The notes under the pieces are model-generated. The model did no database searches and was not told the DNA's origin. It was given only the letters and a program-made list of their open reading frames with translations. This document shows, piece after piece, positions 1-8,385 of a DNA stretch of 64,000 bases. Source of the stretch: Clostridium frigidicarnis (GTDB lineage Bacteria > Bacillota > Clostridia > Clostridiales > Clostridiaceae). A program made the position numbers and the translations under genes. The stretch is taken from positions 62,001-126,000 of the forward strand of contig NZ_FOKI01000010.1 in assembly GCF_900111985.1 (NCBI RefSeq), read 5' to 3'. Each line of letters starts with the position of its first letter. Positions within the stretch are counted from its first letter, which is position 1.

Positions 1-69
1 AATGCACAATTTAAAAGAAAACATCCTTCATTCTCAATTTTCAATTAATCTAAGTCTTCATTAGATAAT

Positions 70-1452
70 TTATATATTTTTTACAACTCCAATAGCAATT
101 CCAATAATAGCACCTTGTTTTTCTATAAGATTTATTGGTTCATATTTTGGATTCTCGGCCATTAAAAATGGTCTTTTTTTATTTATAACAAATCTTTTTA
201 ATGTAGCACTCCCATCTAATTCTGCTGCAACAATTTCACCAGAATTGGCTGAAAACTGTTGTCTTATAATTACATAGTCACCATCATTAATATTAGCACC
301 AATCATACTATCGCCCTTTACCCTTAGCATAAAACAATTTTTAATACCCTTAAGTAAATAATTCGGCAAGTTAAATACCCCTTCATTTTCATCAACCATG
401 AGAATAGGCTCACCTGCAGCTATATCATTATATATAATAATTTCTTTTAATTCGCTATTATTTATTACTTCAATTTTTCCATTAGTATTTAAAAATAATT
501 CTTTACTATTTAGATAGTCTCTTTCAAAATCATATTCTCTTTTATGCCTGAAATCTATATATTTGAACTTTTCCATAGTCCTCACCTTATTATTTTTTAT
601 TTCTATAGAATTCACTTTTATCTTTTTTTTATCTTTTTTAAAATTAATCGTCTTATATCTATTTTTGAATACACTCTTTAATTTTAAATTAACATCTTCA
701 GCTACAGATATTATACAAGAACAATAGGGTATGTTAATATTAACCATATTGTTTATTGTTCTAATTTCTTGTAAACTAAAATCTTCTCCATGATTTATAA
801 TTACATGACTATATGTATTGCTAAATTTTTCTTTTAAATTGTTTAAATAATCCTCGTAATCATAATAATTTTTTTCTTTTAAAATTTTGTTATATTCTTC
901 AAATAATAAATACACAGAGTCTCTTCCTGATGAATTTTTCCTAAGATTTCTTCCTAGTCTAGGTATTGCTATATAGTTTTTTAGATTCATATCCGTGGAT
1001 TTTATGAATCTTATTTCTTCTATAAAAAACTCTATATTTCTATCCAATATTTTTACTCTTTTAAATTTACTTTTCACATATGGTAGAATTTCTTCTATTA
1101 TTTTTTGCTGAATGTGACTTTTAATTAATTGCTTATCTTTAATATAACTATTTTTAGTTATATCTAGGAGGGTTTTTATTTCAACACAATTGTTATTTAA
1201 CATTAGTAAACTCTCATAGAAATTAATCTTGTTTATATTATTATACTTAAGTTTAAGATCTTCTATCTCGCTTTCTCTAACTATAAACAGTATTTTATCA
1301 TTTTTATACAGACAGTAATTATTCTCCAAAAAACTGATTCTATTTAATATAACATCCTCTTTTTCTTGTATATTATTGCCTTTTACAAATGTTATTAACT
1401 TCTTTGGTTTGCTCTCTATAAATTTACTTTCCATTTGTGTAATTTCACTCAT
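70..1452 (-). CDS. S24 (LexA-like) peptidase fused to a decayed SF1 helicase-like domain
   Basis: The C-terminal ~120 residues form a LexA/UmuD-type S24 self-cleavage domain. It has an Ala-Gly scissile site (about A351-G352, numbered from the longest ORF), the nucleophile Ser in GDSM (about S387) and the general-base Lys in TLKRF (about K424). The N-terminal ~330 residues follow the UvrD/HelD helicase layout but without its ATPase motifs. A VKG stretch near residue 28 sits where a GxGKT loop belongs, and INHGEDFSLQE (about 224-234) sits where DEAQDFS is expected. The start is placed at the ATG at 1452 because GGAGGTG lies 8 nt upstream; the longer ORF to 1467 would put its ATG inside that Shine-Dalgarno. 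No helix-turn-helix is visible, so it is not a plain LexA. It may be a stress-responsive protein whose cleavage is triggered like that of LexA. The S24 call is firm; the helicase ancestry is an inference from motif positions. Confidence 0.8.
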   Translation of the reverse strand: MSEITQMESKFIESKPKKLITFVKGNNIQEKEDVILNRISFLENNYCLYKNDKILFIVRESEIEDLKLKYNNINKINFYESLLMLNNNCVEIKTLLDITKNSYIKDKQLIKSHIQQKIIEEILPYVKSKFKRVKILDRNIEFFIEEIRFIKSTDMNLKNYIAIPRLGRNLRKNSSGRDSVYLLFEEYNKILKEKNYYDYEDYLNNLKEKFSNTYSHVIINHGEDFSLQEIRTINNMVNINIPYCSCIISVAEDVNLKLKSVFKNRYKTINFKKDKKKIKVNSIEIKNNKVRTMEKFKYIDFRHKREYDFERDYLNSKELFLNTNGKIEVINNSELKEIIIYNDIAAGEPILMVDENEGVFNLPNYLLKGIKNCFMLRVKGDSMIGANINDGDYVIIRQQFSANSGEIVAAELDGSATLKRFVINKKRPFLMAENPKYEPINLIEKQGAIIGIAIGVVKNI

Positions 1453-1890
1453 TTTCTCCACCTCCATCCCTTATTTTTGTCTCATTCCTCTCTCTAATAG
1501 TATAAACTAAGAATGAAAAATTGAAAATTATGGTTGGTTTTTAAACACCATAAAAAACATGCTTTATTTCCAATCCTCCACTTCCAAAACTTGTTACTTC
1601 TCACTTAAATCTTGTAACTTATTAAGCTTGTCACTTGCAAAATATATTTTTTGCTCTCTTTTCATCATTAAAACACTAATGATTTACGTATATTTATATT
1701 ATATATTATGACAAATACCCTGTATATATCTTTGCAGTTTATGACACCTTTAGTATTTTGTGATTTTTTTCCATTTAACTTCTTAAAAAATATAAAAGTT
1801 CATCAAATTGCACATGTAATATGTTGATATATAGCTATTGGTTTTTCTTTTCCAAATTTATCCATAATGTTATAATAATGCTTATTATTA
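1453..1890. other. Intergenic region with degraded repeat
   Basis: This 438-nt spacer between divergent genes is low-complexity AT. About 1497-1640 resembles the degenerate repeat family seen at 3365-3490 and 6225-6400 (AATTGAAAATT, CTTGTTACTTCTCACTT and similar words). I saw no LexA-type box, tRNA or RBS-led small ORF. Confidence 0.5.
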
Positions 1891-1908
1891 GTGCATGAGG
1901 TGATGATT

Positions 1909-3357
1909 TTGTATTACAATATTTCAAATTTGGTTTTAACAATAAACAACGAAACTTTCGAGTTACCTATTCCTTCTCATGTAAACAGCGTAAATATATA
2001 TGAAGGACTTTACTTAAAGATAACTCCTGAAAATAACATTATAAATTTATCTATTATAAATACTAGTAATAATCCTGTTATTTTAAATAACCTTTATCTT
2101 AATACATTTACAGTAGACAAAAATGATTTTGATTGGCATCTTATTTTTGATGAAAATTTATCTAATAATATATCTATTTTGCCTATATCAAACAAAAGTT
2201 CATCATATATGTTTTCTATGTTTTTTAGTGAGGATTATCTTAATTTATTAGTAGGCTTTTTAAGCACAAAAAAAAGTTATAATTATATAGATATTGCCTC
2301 GAATAAAGAAACTCTTTCTGTAATAGCTTGTTATAATTTCATTGAGGAAATTATAAATCCTAATGAAGAATTTGTTCTAGATAGTATATATTTTTCTAGC
2401 GATGTAAATTATATAAATTTAATTACTTCTTATTGTGATACTTTGAAAAAAAATAATAATTTAATTGAGAATTATGATGATAAAATCTATCAAATTTCTA
2501 AGCGTAAAATGCCTCAATTTCTTTTTACCTCTACTTTAAATACCTATACTTTAAAAAAGGATTATAATCCTTTAAGTATAAAAATAAACGGCGTCACTAT
2601 GTATCCTATAGATTTAAACTCTTCTGTTGGAAAAGGACATATACTTATATATATAAATAAGCAATTAGAGAATAAAAACTATATAGAGATTAATAATATT
2701 GTTGATTATATACATTTATGTAGAAAATCTAAATCTTTCAATGTTTATAAAGCTTTAAATTTATTATTTGAAGAAATTAAGTATAAACATCCTAATACAT
2801 TACTTATTATTAATGATTGTCCACTTGGATTAACCTTTGGAAATAAAATTGTTTATATCAATACAGTAAAACCCCAAACCTCTAAAATATTTAATAAATT
2901 AATTTATAGATTTGATATGAATTTTCTAATAAAATCTCTATTATTTAACTTAATATATATATATGAAAATAAGTATTCTATAAAGAACACAAAGGTTAAG
3001 GAACTTTTAGAAATACTTACAAATTCTCTAAAGCCAGAATACATTTTTGAAAACCCTTGTAAAGAACTTGCTTCTAGCTTAGATAAATCCGATAAAATAA
3101 TTCCATATATATACAAAGAAAATATTTTCTCTTTTTTAGTAAAAGAGGAAACCCACTATTATATAGCTATATTTAATTTTTCAAAGAAAAAAGCCTCATT
3201 TTATTGGGATTTATCTCAAAATATTAAAGAATATTTAACTGGATCAATTATGAAAGATTTATTCACAGGCAATACATTCCAAATATCTAATAATACAATA
3301 AATTTAAAATCTATTAACTCTATGGATTGTTGCCTCCTTAAATTAATTGATATCTAA
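1909..3357 (+). CDS. Degenerate GH36/melibiase-like protein
   Basis: This is a ~482-aa protein without signal peptide. Its ends look like an alpha-galactosidase (GH36/GH27-like). The N-terminal 180 residues resemble the beta-supersandwich. The final ~70 residues (IAIFNFSKKK, then MKDLFTG, ending CCLLKL) match the usual C-terminal beta domain, where the typical pattern is an F/Y-N-W-S turn, a D-L-W/F-T-G turn and a closing L-L-K/R-L. In the middle, NTLLIINDCPLGLTFG (about 302-317) resembles the gCG-PLGP-G segment of the barrel. The following RIGPD-type acid is absent, and the barrel is much shorter than normal. The best start is TTG at 1909, 8 nt after GAGGTG; a GTG at 1891 opens the ORF but has no RBS. 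It is probably catalytically dead or of changed function. The family link is an inference. Confidence 0.55.
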   Translation: MYYNISNLVLTINNETFELPIPSHVNSVNIYEGLYLKITPENNIINLSIINTSNNPVILNNLYLNTFTVDKNDFDWHLIFDENLSNNISILPISNKSSSYMFSMFFSEDYLNLLVGFLSTKKSYNYIDIASNKETLSVIACYNFIEEIINPNEEFVLDSIYFSSDVNYINLITSYCDTLKKNNNLIENYDDKIYQISKRKMPQFLFTSTLNTYTLKKDYNPLSIKINGVTMYPIDLNSSVGKGHILIYINKQLENKNYIEINNIVDYIHLCRKSKSFNVYKALNLLFEEIKYKHPNTLLIINDCPLGLTFGNKIVYINTVKPQTSKIFNKLIYRFDMNFLIKSLLFNLIYIYENKYSIKNTKVKELLEILTNSLKPEYIFENPCKELASSLDKSDKIIPYIYKENIFSFLVKEETHYYIAIFNFSKKKASFYWDLSQNIKEYLTGSIMKDLFTGNTFQISNNTINLKSINSMDCCLLKLIDI

Positions 3358-3364
3358 ATTAGAA

Positions 3365-3490
3365 CAAAAGGCTACGCCCTTTTTTAGTGACAAGTTACAA
3401 ATTTATGTTGAAAACTCTTCCTAGGAAGATTTATCCGCAACTTGTAACTTGTCACTTGTCAATTGCCACTCATTAAAGTTCTCAATTTAA
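3365..3490. repeat. Degenerate intergenic repeat, family 2
   Basis: The element begins with a GGCTACGCCCTTTTTTAGTGACAAG type of edge and contains CTTCCTAGGAAGATTT and inverted GTGACAAGTT / AACTTGTCAC words. It ends with TTCTCAATTTAAAATC. Near-identical words in the same order occur at 6225-6400, and in part at 1-50, 1497-1640, 20845-20950, 28195-28268 and 46410-46520. All copies lie between genes and none codes for protein. Confidence 0.6.
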
Positions 3491-3494
3491 AATC

Positions 3495-3531
3495 AAAAAA
3501 GAAAGCCATAAATTAATAGTGGCTTTCTTTT
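3495..3531. terminator. Bidirectional intrinsic terminator
   Basis: The stem AAAGAAAGCCA / TGGCTTTCTTT has A-rich and T-rich flanks. It lies between the convergent ends of the melibiase-like gene (+) and the gmrSD-like gene (-), so it can serve both. Confidence 0.75.
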
Positions 3532-3541
3532 GTCATTAATA

Positions 3542-5293
3542 TTATTTCATCCAAATCTTTAGAGCTTCATCTATAAGATTTTCTTGTCTCTTTCTAACAT
3601 TTTCTACATTCCAATGTTGTTGTTTAAATATATCTTTATTAATTTGAAATTCACCTTTTTTAAGTACATATATTTTTAACTTCTCATCAAATGCCTTTCC
3701 TGAATGTAGAGGATTTTTTGCACCATTTATAAATATAAGGTTTCCTATTCTATCCGCCCATACTTTTCTCTCATTGGTTGTAAATGCATCTTTCCAATAA
3801 GCATTAGATGGCCTTCTTGGTAGTATATGCTCTAGACTTGTTTTTGATAAATTAAACTCTAATTTTTTCTTACATGGAGATGTCTTTTCCATTTCCATCC
3901 TCATTAGCACATACTTAGGTATCATCATTCTTCCTTTAGTGTAGAAATCTGAATCATTTAAGCTGTTATAGAATAATGCTCTACTATGATTTAATTCTTT
4001 AGTAAATATATCACTATTTAATACTTCTTCTAAAGAATTGCTTTCCTCTATTATACTTATTATTCTGTGCAATCTTGAAGTTCTCTCGCTAAAGTTTAGT
4101 CCATTTACCCAATCCACAGTTATTTTTCTTTCTAATGTAATTATAAACTCATACAAAGCATTATCATCTCTAAATTTCTGAACAAATTTTACTACAGTAC
4201 ACATCCATTCATTAAATGAGATCCCATCTCTCATTAAATTCATTAGATTATTATAGTAATTTGTTTTAGCTTCATTATTTACATCTATGGTAGCATCTAC
4301 TATGTATTTTTGATATATATTTTTTATATCTTCTATAGTATCTATAAAATTTTCCCCTCTAAAATTAGGTTCATCTACAAAAACTTTCTTAACATACTCC
4401 TCAAATATAGTAGAAGTTGCTTTTTTTCTAAGTTTCAATGTTCTCATGAAGCCTATAAGCATCTCTAAAGTTTCTCTTCCTATTTCGTCTTCCATATCTT
4501 CCCATGTTTTTGTATATTCATCTTGTTTTTCTTCGCCTATTGCTCTTAAATTTTCACTTTTTAATAAATCTGAATTCGTAAGAGGTAATCCCCTTGCATT
4601 TATAACATTAAATAATCTAAATGCTGATGCAAAGGAATCCGTAGTTATAGCAATTAATACAACTCTCTGAAGCAAGTACATTATAAATGTGTTTAAAAGC
4701 TCTTTATCTAAGATACCATCCTCATCATGAAACTTATCTTTAAATATACTTATAGCTTTTATCATACTTTCTTTTGCTTCATTTAAAGTCTCTTCATCTA
4801 CCTCATTTATTAAACTTGTTCCACCATTTTCTAATATGTATTTTTTAAAGAATTCCTGTTCTTTATCTCTAACTGAAAGTCTTATACTTTCCTTTATTCC
4901 CATTAATGCATTTGATTTTTGATATATTAAAGATGATAGTACGTTCTTATACTCCTCATTCTCTATTAAATCTCTTATAACTGCTACTAACATAGTTATT
5001 GATGTTAATCTCTGTTGTCCATCTATAACATCGTACAACCCTGATCCATCATCTCTGCTATTCTTTGTACAAAGTATTATACTTCCTATAAAATATGGCT
5101 CATAAAGATCAAAGTTGTCCCCATAATCATCTCTATTATTCTCTATTGCATCTATAATATCATCTATAAGCTGATTTATATTTTCTTTATTCCAACAATA
5201 TTGTCTTTGATAATTAGGTATTTCAAATAAAAATTTATTGCTTAAAAAATCTTTTATGTAATATTCTTTTGCTTTTACTTTTTCACTTCCCAT
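3542..5293 (-). CDS. GmrSD-type (DUF262/DUF1524) modification-dependent restriction protein
   Basis: This 583-aa protein carries both halves of GmrSD in one chain. The N-terminal DUF262 (GmrS-like nucleotidase) has IPNYQRQYCW (about 25-34) and DVIDGQQRLT (about 88-97). The C-terminal DUF1524 His-Me-finger nuclease has SLEHILP (about 486-492, candidate H489) followed by GNLIFINGAKN. Characterised members are type IV enzymes that cut phage DNA with modified (glucosylated hydroxymethyl) cytosines; more distant relatives work in other anti-phage systems. It stands alone between a terminator and a repeat element, with no methyltransferase nearby, which fits a type IV enzyme. RBS GGAAG precedes the ATG. 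Both signature motifs are intact, so it is probably functional. The exact target cannot be told from sequence. Confidence 0.85.
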   Translation of the reverse strand: MGSEKVKAKEYYIKDFLSNKFLFEIPNYQRQYCWNKENINQLIDDIIDAIENNRDDYGDNFDLYEPYFIGSIILCTKNSRDDGSGLYDVIDGQQRLTSITMLVAVIRDLIENEEYKNVLSSLIYQKSNALMGIKESIRLSVRDKEQEFFKKYILENGGTSLINEVDEETLNEAKESMIKAISIFKDKFHDEDGILDKELLNTFIMYLLQRVVLIAITTDSFASAFRLFNVINARGLPLTNSDLLKSENLRAIGEEKQDEYTKTWEDMEDEIGRETLEMLIGFMRTLKLRKKATSTIFEEYVKKVFVDEPNFRGENFIDTIEDIKNIYQKYIVDATIDVNNEAKTNYYNNLMNLMRDGISFNEWMCTVVKFVQKFRDDNALYEFIITLERKITVDWVNGLNFSERTSRLHRIISIIEESNSLEEVLNSDIFTKELNHSRALFYNSLNDSDFYTKGRMMIPKYVLMRMEMEKTSPCKKKLEFNLSKTSLEHILPRRPSNAYWKDAFTTNERKVWADRIGNLIFINGAKNPLHSGKAFDEKLKIYVLKKGEFQINKDIFKQQHWNVENVRKRQENLIDEALKIWMK

Positions 5294-5411
5294 GAAATTC
5301 TTCCTTTCGTTTACGCATTACGCTACAATGTTATCTATTTTATCATATTTACTGCATTTTTAAAAATTATTTAGTCCTATATATTTTTATATAGTTTTGT
5401 ATAAAAATATA

Positions 5412-5576
5412 TTAGGCACATGAAAGGAAATAACAAGTCAAAGATGCAATGTATATTTTGTGTCAGACAAGGAAGTGATATTAGTTCATAGCATAGACTA
5501 TGTGCTAATATCTATGACGAAGTATGACACAAAATAGACTAGCACACTAATTTGTTATTTTTTTGAATGTGCCTTA
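5412..5576. repeat. MITE-like element, full-length copy A
   Basis: This ~165-bp element is bounded by imperfect inverted ends: TTAGGCACATGAAAG on the left, and the complement of GAATGTGCCTTA on the right. AACAAGTC words lie just inside. The interior is itself palindromic (TATTTTGTGTC / GACACAAAATA, GATATTAG / CTAATATC), so the whole element can fold into a long hairpin. It is almost identical to copy B at 48400-48563, and copies C (12417-12486) and D (12906-12980) are internally deleted versions. No ORF is present. It sits in the divergent spacer between gmrSD and bioY. Confidence 0.8.
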
Positions 5577-5607
5577 GGCATTGAAAGTTATTTCAAATTG
5601 GTTTATA

Positions 5608-5646
5608 ATTATTGTAAACTTTAAATAAATTATAGTTTACAATAAT
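5608..5646 (+). promoter_or_regulatory. BirA (biotin repressor) operator
   Basis: This is a perfect inverted repeat with 12-nt arms, ATTATTGTAAAC and GTTTACAATAAT, separated by 15 nt. It matches the BirA operator consensus TTGTAAAC-N15/16-GTTTACAA. It ends 14 nt before the bioY ATG, so bound biotinoyl-AMP-BirA would block transcription of the transporter gene when biotin is plentiful. Confidence 0.92.
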
Positions 5647-5660
5647 AAAGAGGTGACTTT

Positions 5661-6218
5661 ATGAAAGTTAAACATATGATAATTGTCCCACTGTTTTCTG
5701 CTTTAGTAATAATAGGCTCTTATATACAAATACCTATTGGACCTGTTCCATTTACCTTACAAACACTTATGGTGGTTCTTAGTGGTATTATACTTGGAAG
5801 TAAACTTGGAATGTTGAGTCAACTAATATATATGTTAATTGGTCTTATTGGATTACCTGTTTTTTCTGGAGGTAAAGGTGGTTTTTCGGCAGTAGTATCC
5901 CCTACCTTTGGATTTGTAATAAGTTTTATTTTAATTGCATATATAAGTGGTAAAATTATAGAAAGTTCTATTAAAAACTTGAAATTAAAAATTTTTTTAG
6001 CTTCCTTTATAGGATGTTTCTCATCATATATAATAGGAATTCCTTACTTCTTTATAATATTTAAATATATTTTATCAAATTCTATACCATTTTATAAAGT
6101 TCTTAATCTAACCTTTATACCTTTCATAATAGGTGATTTAATAAAGGTATTAGTTGCAACACTAATTTCAATTTCCTTAATGTCTATACCATATATAAGG
6201 AATTTCACAAAGTCATAG
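5661..6218 (+). CDS. bioY: BioY, biotin transporter substrate-binding component
   Basis: This 185-aa, six-helix membrane protein is the ECF-transporter S component for biotin. It has the family pattern near the N-terminus (IPIGPVPFTLQTL at about 25-37) and the conserved glycine-rich turn GLPVFSGGKGG (about 64-74) followed by SPTFGF. RBS AGAGGTGA lies 8 nt before the ATG. The BirA operator directly upstream supports biotin control. No bioM/bioN-type ATPase or EcfT gene is adjacent, so it must pair with a shared EcfAA'T module encoded elsewhere (group II). Confidence 0.95.
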   Translation: MKVKHMIIVPLFSALVIIGSYIQIPIGPVPFTLQTLMVVLSGIILGSKLGMLSQLIYMLIGLIGLPVFSGGKGGFSAVVSPTFGFVISFILIAYISGKIIESSIKNLKLKIFLASFIGCFSSYIIGIPYFFIIFKYILSNSIPFYKVLNLTFIPFIIGDLIKVLVATLISISLMSIPYIRNFTKS

Positions 6219-6586
6219 AAAATGGCTACACCATTTTTTAAGTGACAAGTTTGTAGTGACAAGTTAATGTTGAAAATTGAGAATGGAAAGTTGAAAGTTA
6301 TTGTTGAAAACCACTGGTTTTCTTAAAAATATATTTTTTCATTTCAGAAATCTTCCTAAGAAGATTTCATCCTTCATTCTCAATTTAAAATCTGTTTATC
6401 CGTAGATTTTATCAGTATATATGTTTCATTAATAAAACTACATTTATATTGTCGTAATATATTAGCAGCACTTGTTCTAAATAAATAAACTTTATTGAAT
6501 CATATATATCTTAAATTTAAATATTAAATTATTAATTTCTTTATGAATAACGCGAATAAAAACCTCCTTAACTTGTCACTTATAAC
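6219..6586. repeat. Intergenic region with family-2 repeat
   Basis: This 368-nt spacer lies between the convergent bioY and mutS-like genes. About 6225-6400 is a family-2 repeat (GGCTACACCATTTTTTAAGTG edge, GAAAACCACTGGTTTTC hairpin, CTTCCTAAGAAGATTT, TTCTCAATTTAAAATC). The rest is AT-rich. Near 6563-6572 the minus strand has a strong AAGGAGGT word, but no usable start codon follows it. Confidence 0.55.
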
Positions 6587-8371
6587 TTATATTTCTATTC
6601 CAGCTAATTTCATTAAATACAGAGCATTTTGAGTTTCTGATACTCCTTTTCTAAGCTTGTAATCAAAATTTATTTCATTATTTTCAAAGTACTCTCTGAA
6701 GTTATAATTTCTAATAAAAGAATTCTCATTTTCCATATCACCAAGCTCTAAATCATGAGTTGATACAAGTCCTAATGTATCTTTATTTATTAATTGGTTA
6801 ATTAAAATTTCTGCTCCTTTATGTCTATCCTTTGAATTTGTACCTTTGAATATTTCATCTAAAAGAAAGAACACTCTTTCTTTGTTGTTTGTTGCAGAAA
6901 CTATTCTTTTTACCTTTAATATTTCTGCGTAAAAAGATGATATACTCTTTTCTAAGTCATCTCCAGTTCTCATACAAGTATATATGTTCATTTTATTACA
7001 TATAAATTTGCTACTTCTAACTGGTGCTCCAGCATAAGCTAAAACAAGATTTATTCCTATGGTTCTTAAATAAGTACTTTTCCCTGACATATTTGACCCT
7101 GTTATCATCCACATTCTCTCATTATTATTTAGTGTAATATAATTACTTATTCCTTTATTGACCAATAAAGGATGGGCTATATTTTGTGCATCTATTTCTC
7201 TATTATTACTGAATTGAGGTATTGTGTATCCTTTCATATCTTTTAATAACATGCTATAGCAACTTAATTCTTCAAATAATGCTATAGATTCTATAATCAC
7301 TTCTATATTTTCACTATAAGATTTTTTCCAATCATTTAACTTTATATAATAATGATAGTCTAATAAAAAAATCATATTAAGTATTATATAAAATCCATTT
7401 TGTCTATTTTTTAATTTTTCCGCAATATTATACAGTTCATTCATTGATTTATAGGAAGATTTATTGTTTTTTGTTAAAGACTCTTTTGTTTCTTTTAAGA
7501 GTTCACTACTATAATTTCTTCTTTCTATTAATCTTAATATCTCTTTATATGCATACAAGCTCTTATTTTGTTCTCCAACTAAGTGAAACGCCTCTAATCT
7601 CTCTTTTTTATTTAACTGTAGAATTATTACGTTTAGTATAATTAGAATTTCTGGTATAAAGTATGGTATTACCTTAAATGCTGCTAATATAATACTTACT
7701 ACCGTTGCACCACTTATAACTGATATTAATACTTTTCCAAAGGAAACCAGATTTTCGCATGGACTAGTTATTATATCAATAAGCTTTTTATAACCTATTA
7801 ATTTATCATTATAGACTAAGGATTTACCGTGTAGTCTTTCCCTAAATACTGTTGTTTTCGATAATTCTTTTACTGCCTCTTGTTTTTTTAGAATGTACTT
7901 AACATCGAATTCTTCTTCATCCTTTAATGCTCTAGAAAGTCTTTCTCTTCCCTTAGGGGTCATTGGCATAACTAAAAATTGATATAAAGATCCCTTTCCA
8001 AATATGTCAAGATCACTTTCATATGGATGACCTTCTTTCATAAATTCCGTTCCTAAATCCTTAAATTCTTTAAAATCACCTTGAATTCTTTTTTTATTAA
8101 TTTCATTTATTTCTTTAAGAGCTAAAACCTCTTGTCTCTTATTTAAATATTTGTTGTGAAAGTATACGGCTACACAAAATAAAACAGTAAATATAAGTAA
8201 ATTTATAACAAACAAAGTAGGTTGCTTCTTTATAAAACAAAGTATCCCTCCAAGTATTAACATTAGAAATATTATTAGCCTTATTCTACTAAAAATACTT
8301 ACTGTTTTATCTAGCTTTCCTATTAACTTTTCATAAGCATTTATTCTCTTATCATATTTTTGATATTCCAT
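6587..8371 (-). CDS. Membrane-embedded MutS-family ATPase
   Basis: This 594-aa protein carries the MutS ATPase core at its C-terminus: Walker A TGSNMSGKST (about 424-433), Walker B LLDEIFKGTN (about 503-512) and the STHD switch. The N-terminal DNA-mismatch-recognition domain of true MutS is missing. Instead there are hydrophobic hairpins near residues 28-72 and again near 205-252, predicted to lie in the membrane. This layout is known for an uncharacterised MutS subfamily of Firmicutes annotated as DNA mismatch repair protein. Its role is unknown; mismatch repair is doubtful because mutL and the mismatch-binding domain are absent. The gene is followed 5' by an unrelated yhaN-like gene on the same strand, 63 nt away, and may be the last gene of that unit. 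Confidence 0.85.
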   Translation of the reverse strand: MEYQKYDKRINAYEKLIGKLDKTVSIFSRIRLIIFLMLILGGILCFIKKQPTLFVINLLIFTVLFCVAVYFHNKYLNKRQEVLALKEINEINKKRIQGDFKEFKDLGTEFMKEGHPYESDLDIFGKGSLYQFLVMPMTPKGRERLSRALKDEEEFDVKYILKKQEAVKELSKTTVFRERLHGKSLVYNDKLIGYKKLIDIITSPCENLVSFGKVLISVISGATVVSIILAAFKVIPYFIPEILIILNVIILQLNKKERLEAFHLVGEQNKSLYAYKEILRLIERRNYSSELLKETKESLTKNNKSSYKSMNELYNIAEKLKNRQNGFYIILNMIFLLDYHYYIKLNDWKKSYSENIEVIIESIALFEELSCYSMLLKDMKGYTIPQFSNNREIDAQNIAHPLLVNKGISNYITLNNNERMWMITGSNMSGKSTYLRTIGINLVLAYAGAPVRSSKFICNKMNIYTCMRTGDDLEKSISSFYAEILKVKRIVSATNNKERVFFLLDEIFKGTNSKDRHKGAEILINQLINKDTLGLVSTHDLELGDMENENSFIRNYNFREYFENNEINFDYKLRKGVSETQNALYLMKLAGIEI

Positions 8372-8385
8372 ATTTACCTCCTATT

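Noticed and set aside
1453-1890. Possible SOS (LexA) box upstream of the S24 gene
   Set aside because: I found no GAAC-N4-GTTC palindrome in the spacer, so SOS control by sequence cannot be claimed.
6540-6580. Strong AAGGAGGT on the minus strand downstream of the mutS-like gene
   Set aside because: No ATG, GTG or TTG at workable spacing opens a sensible frame. It lies in repeat-derived sequence.
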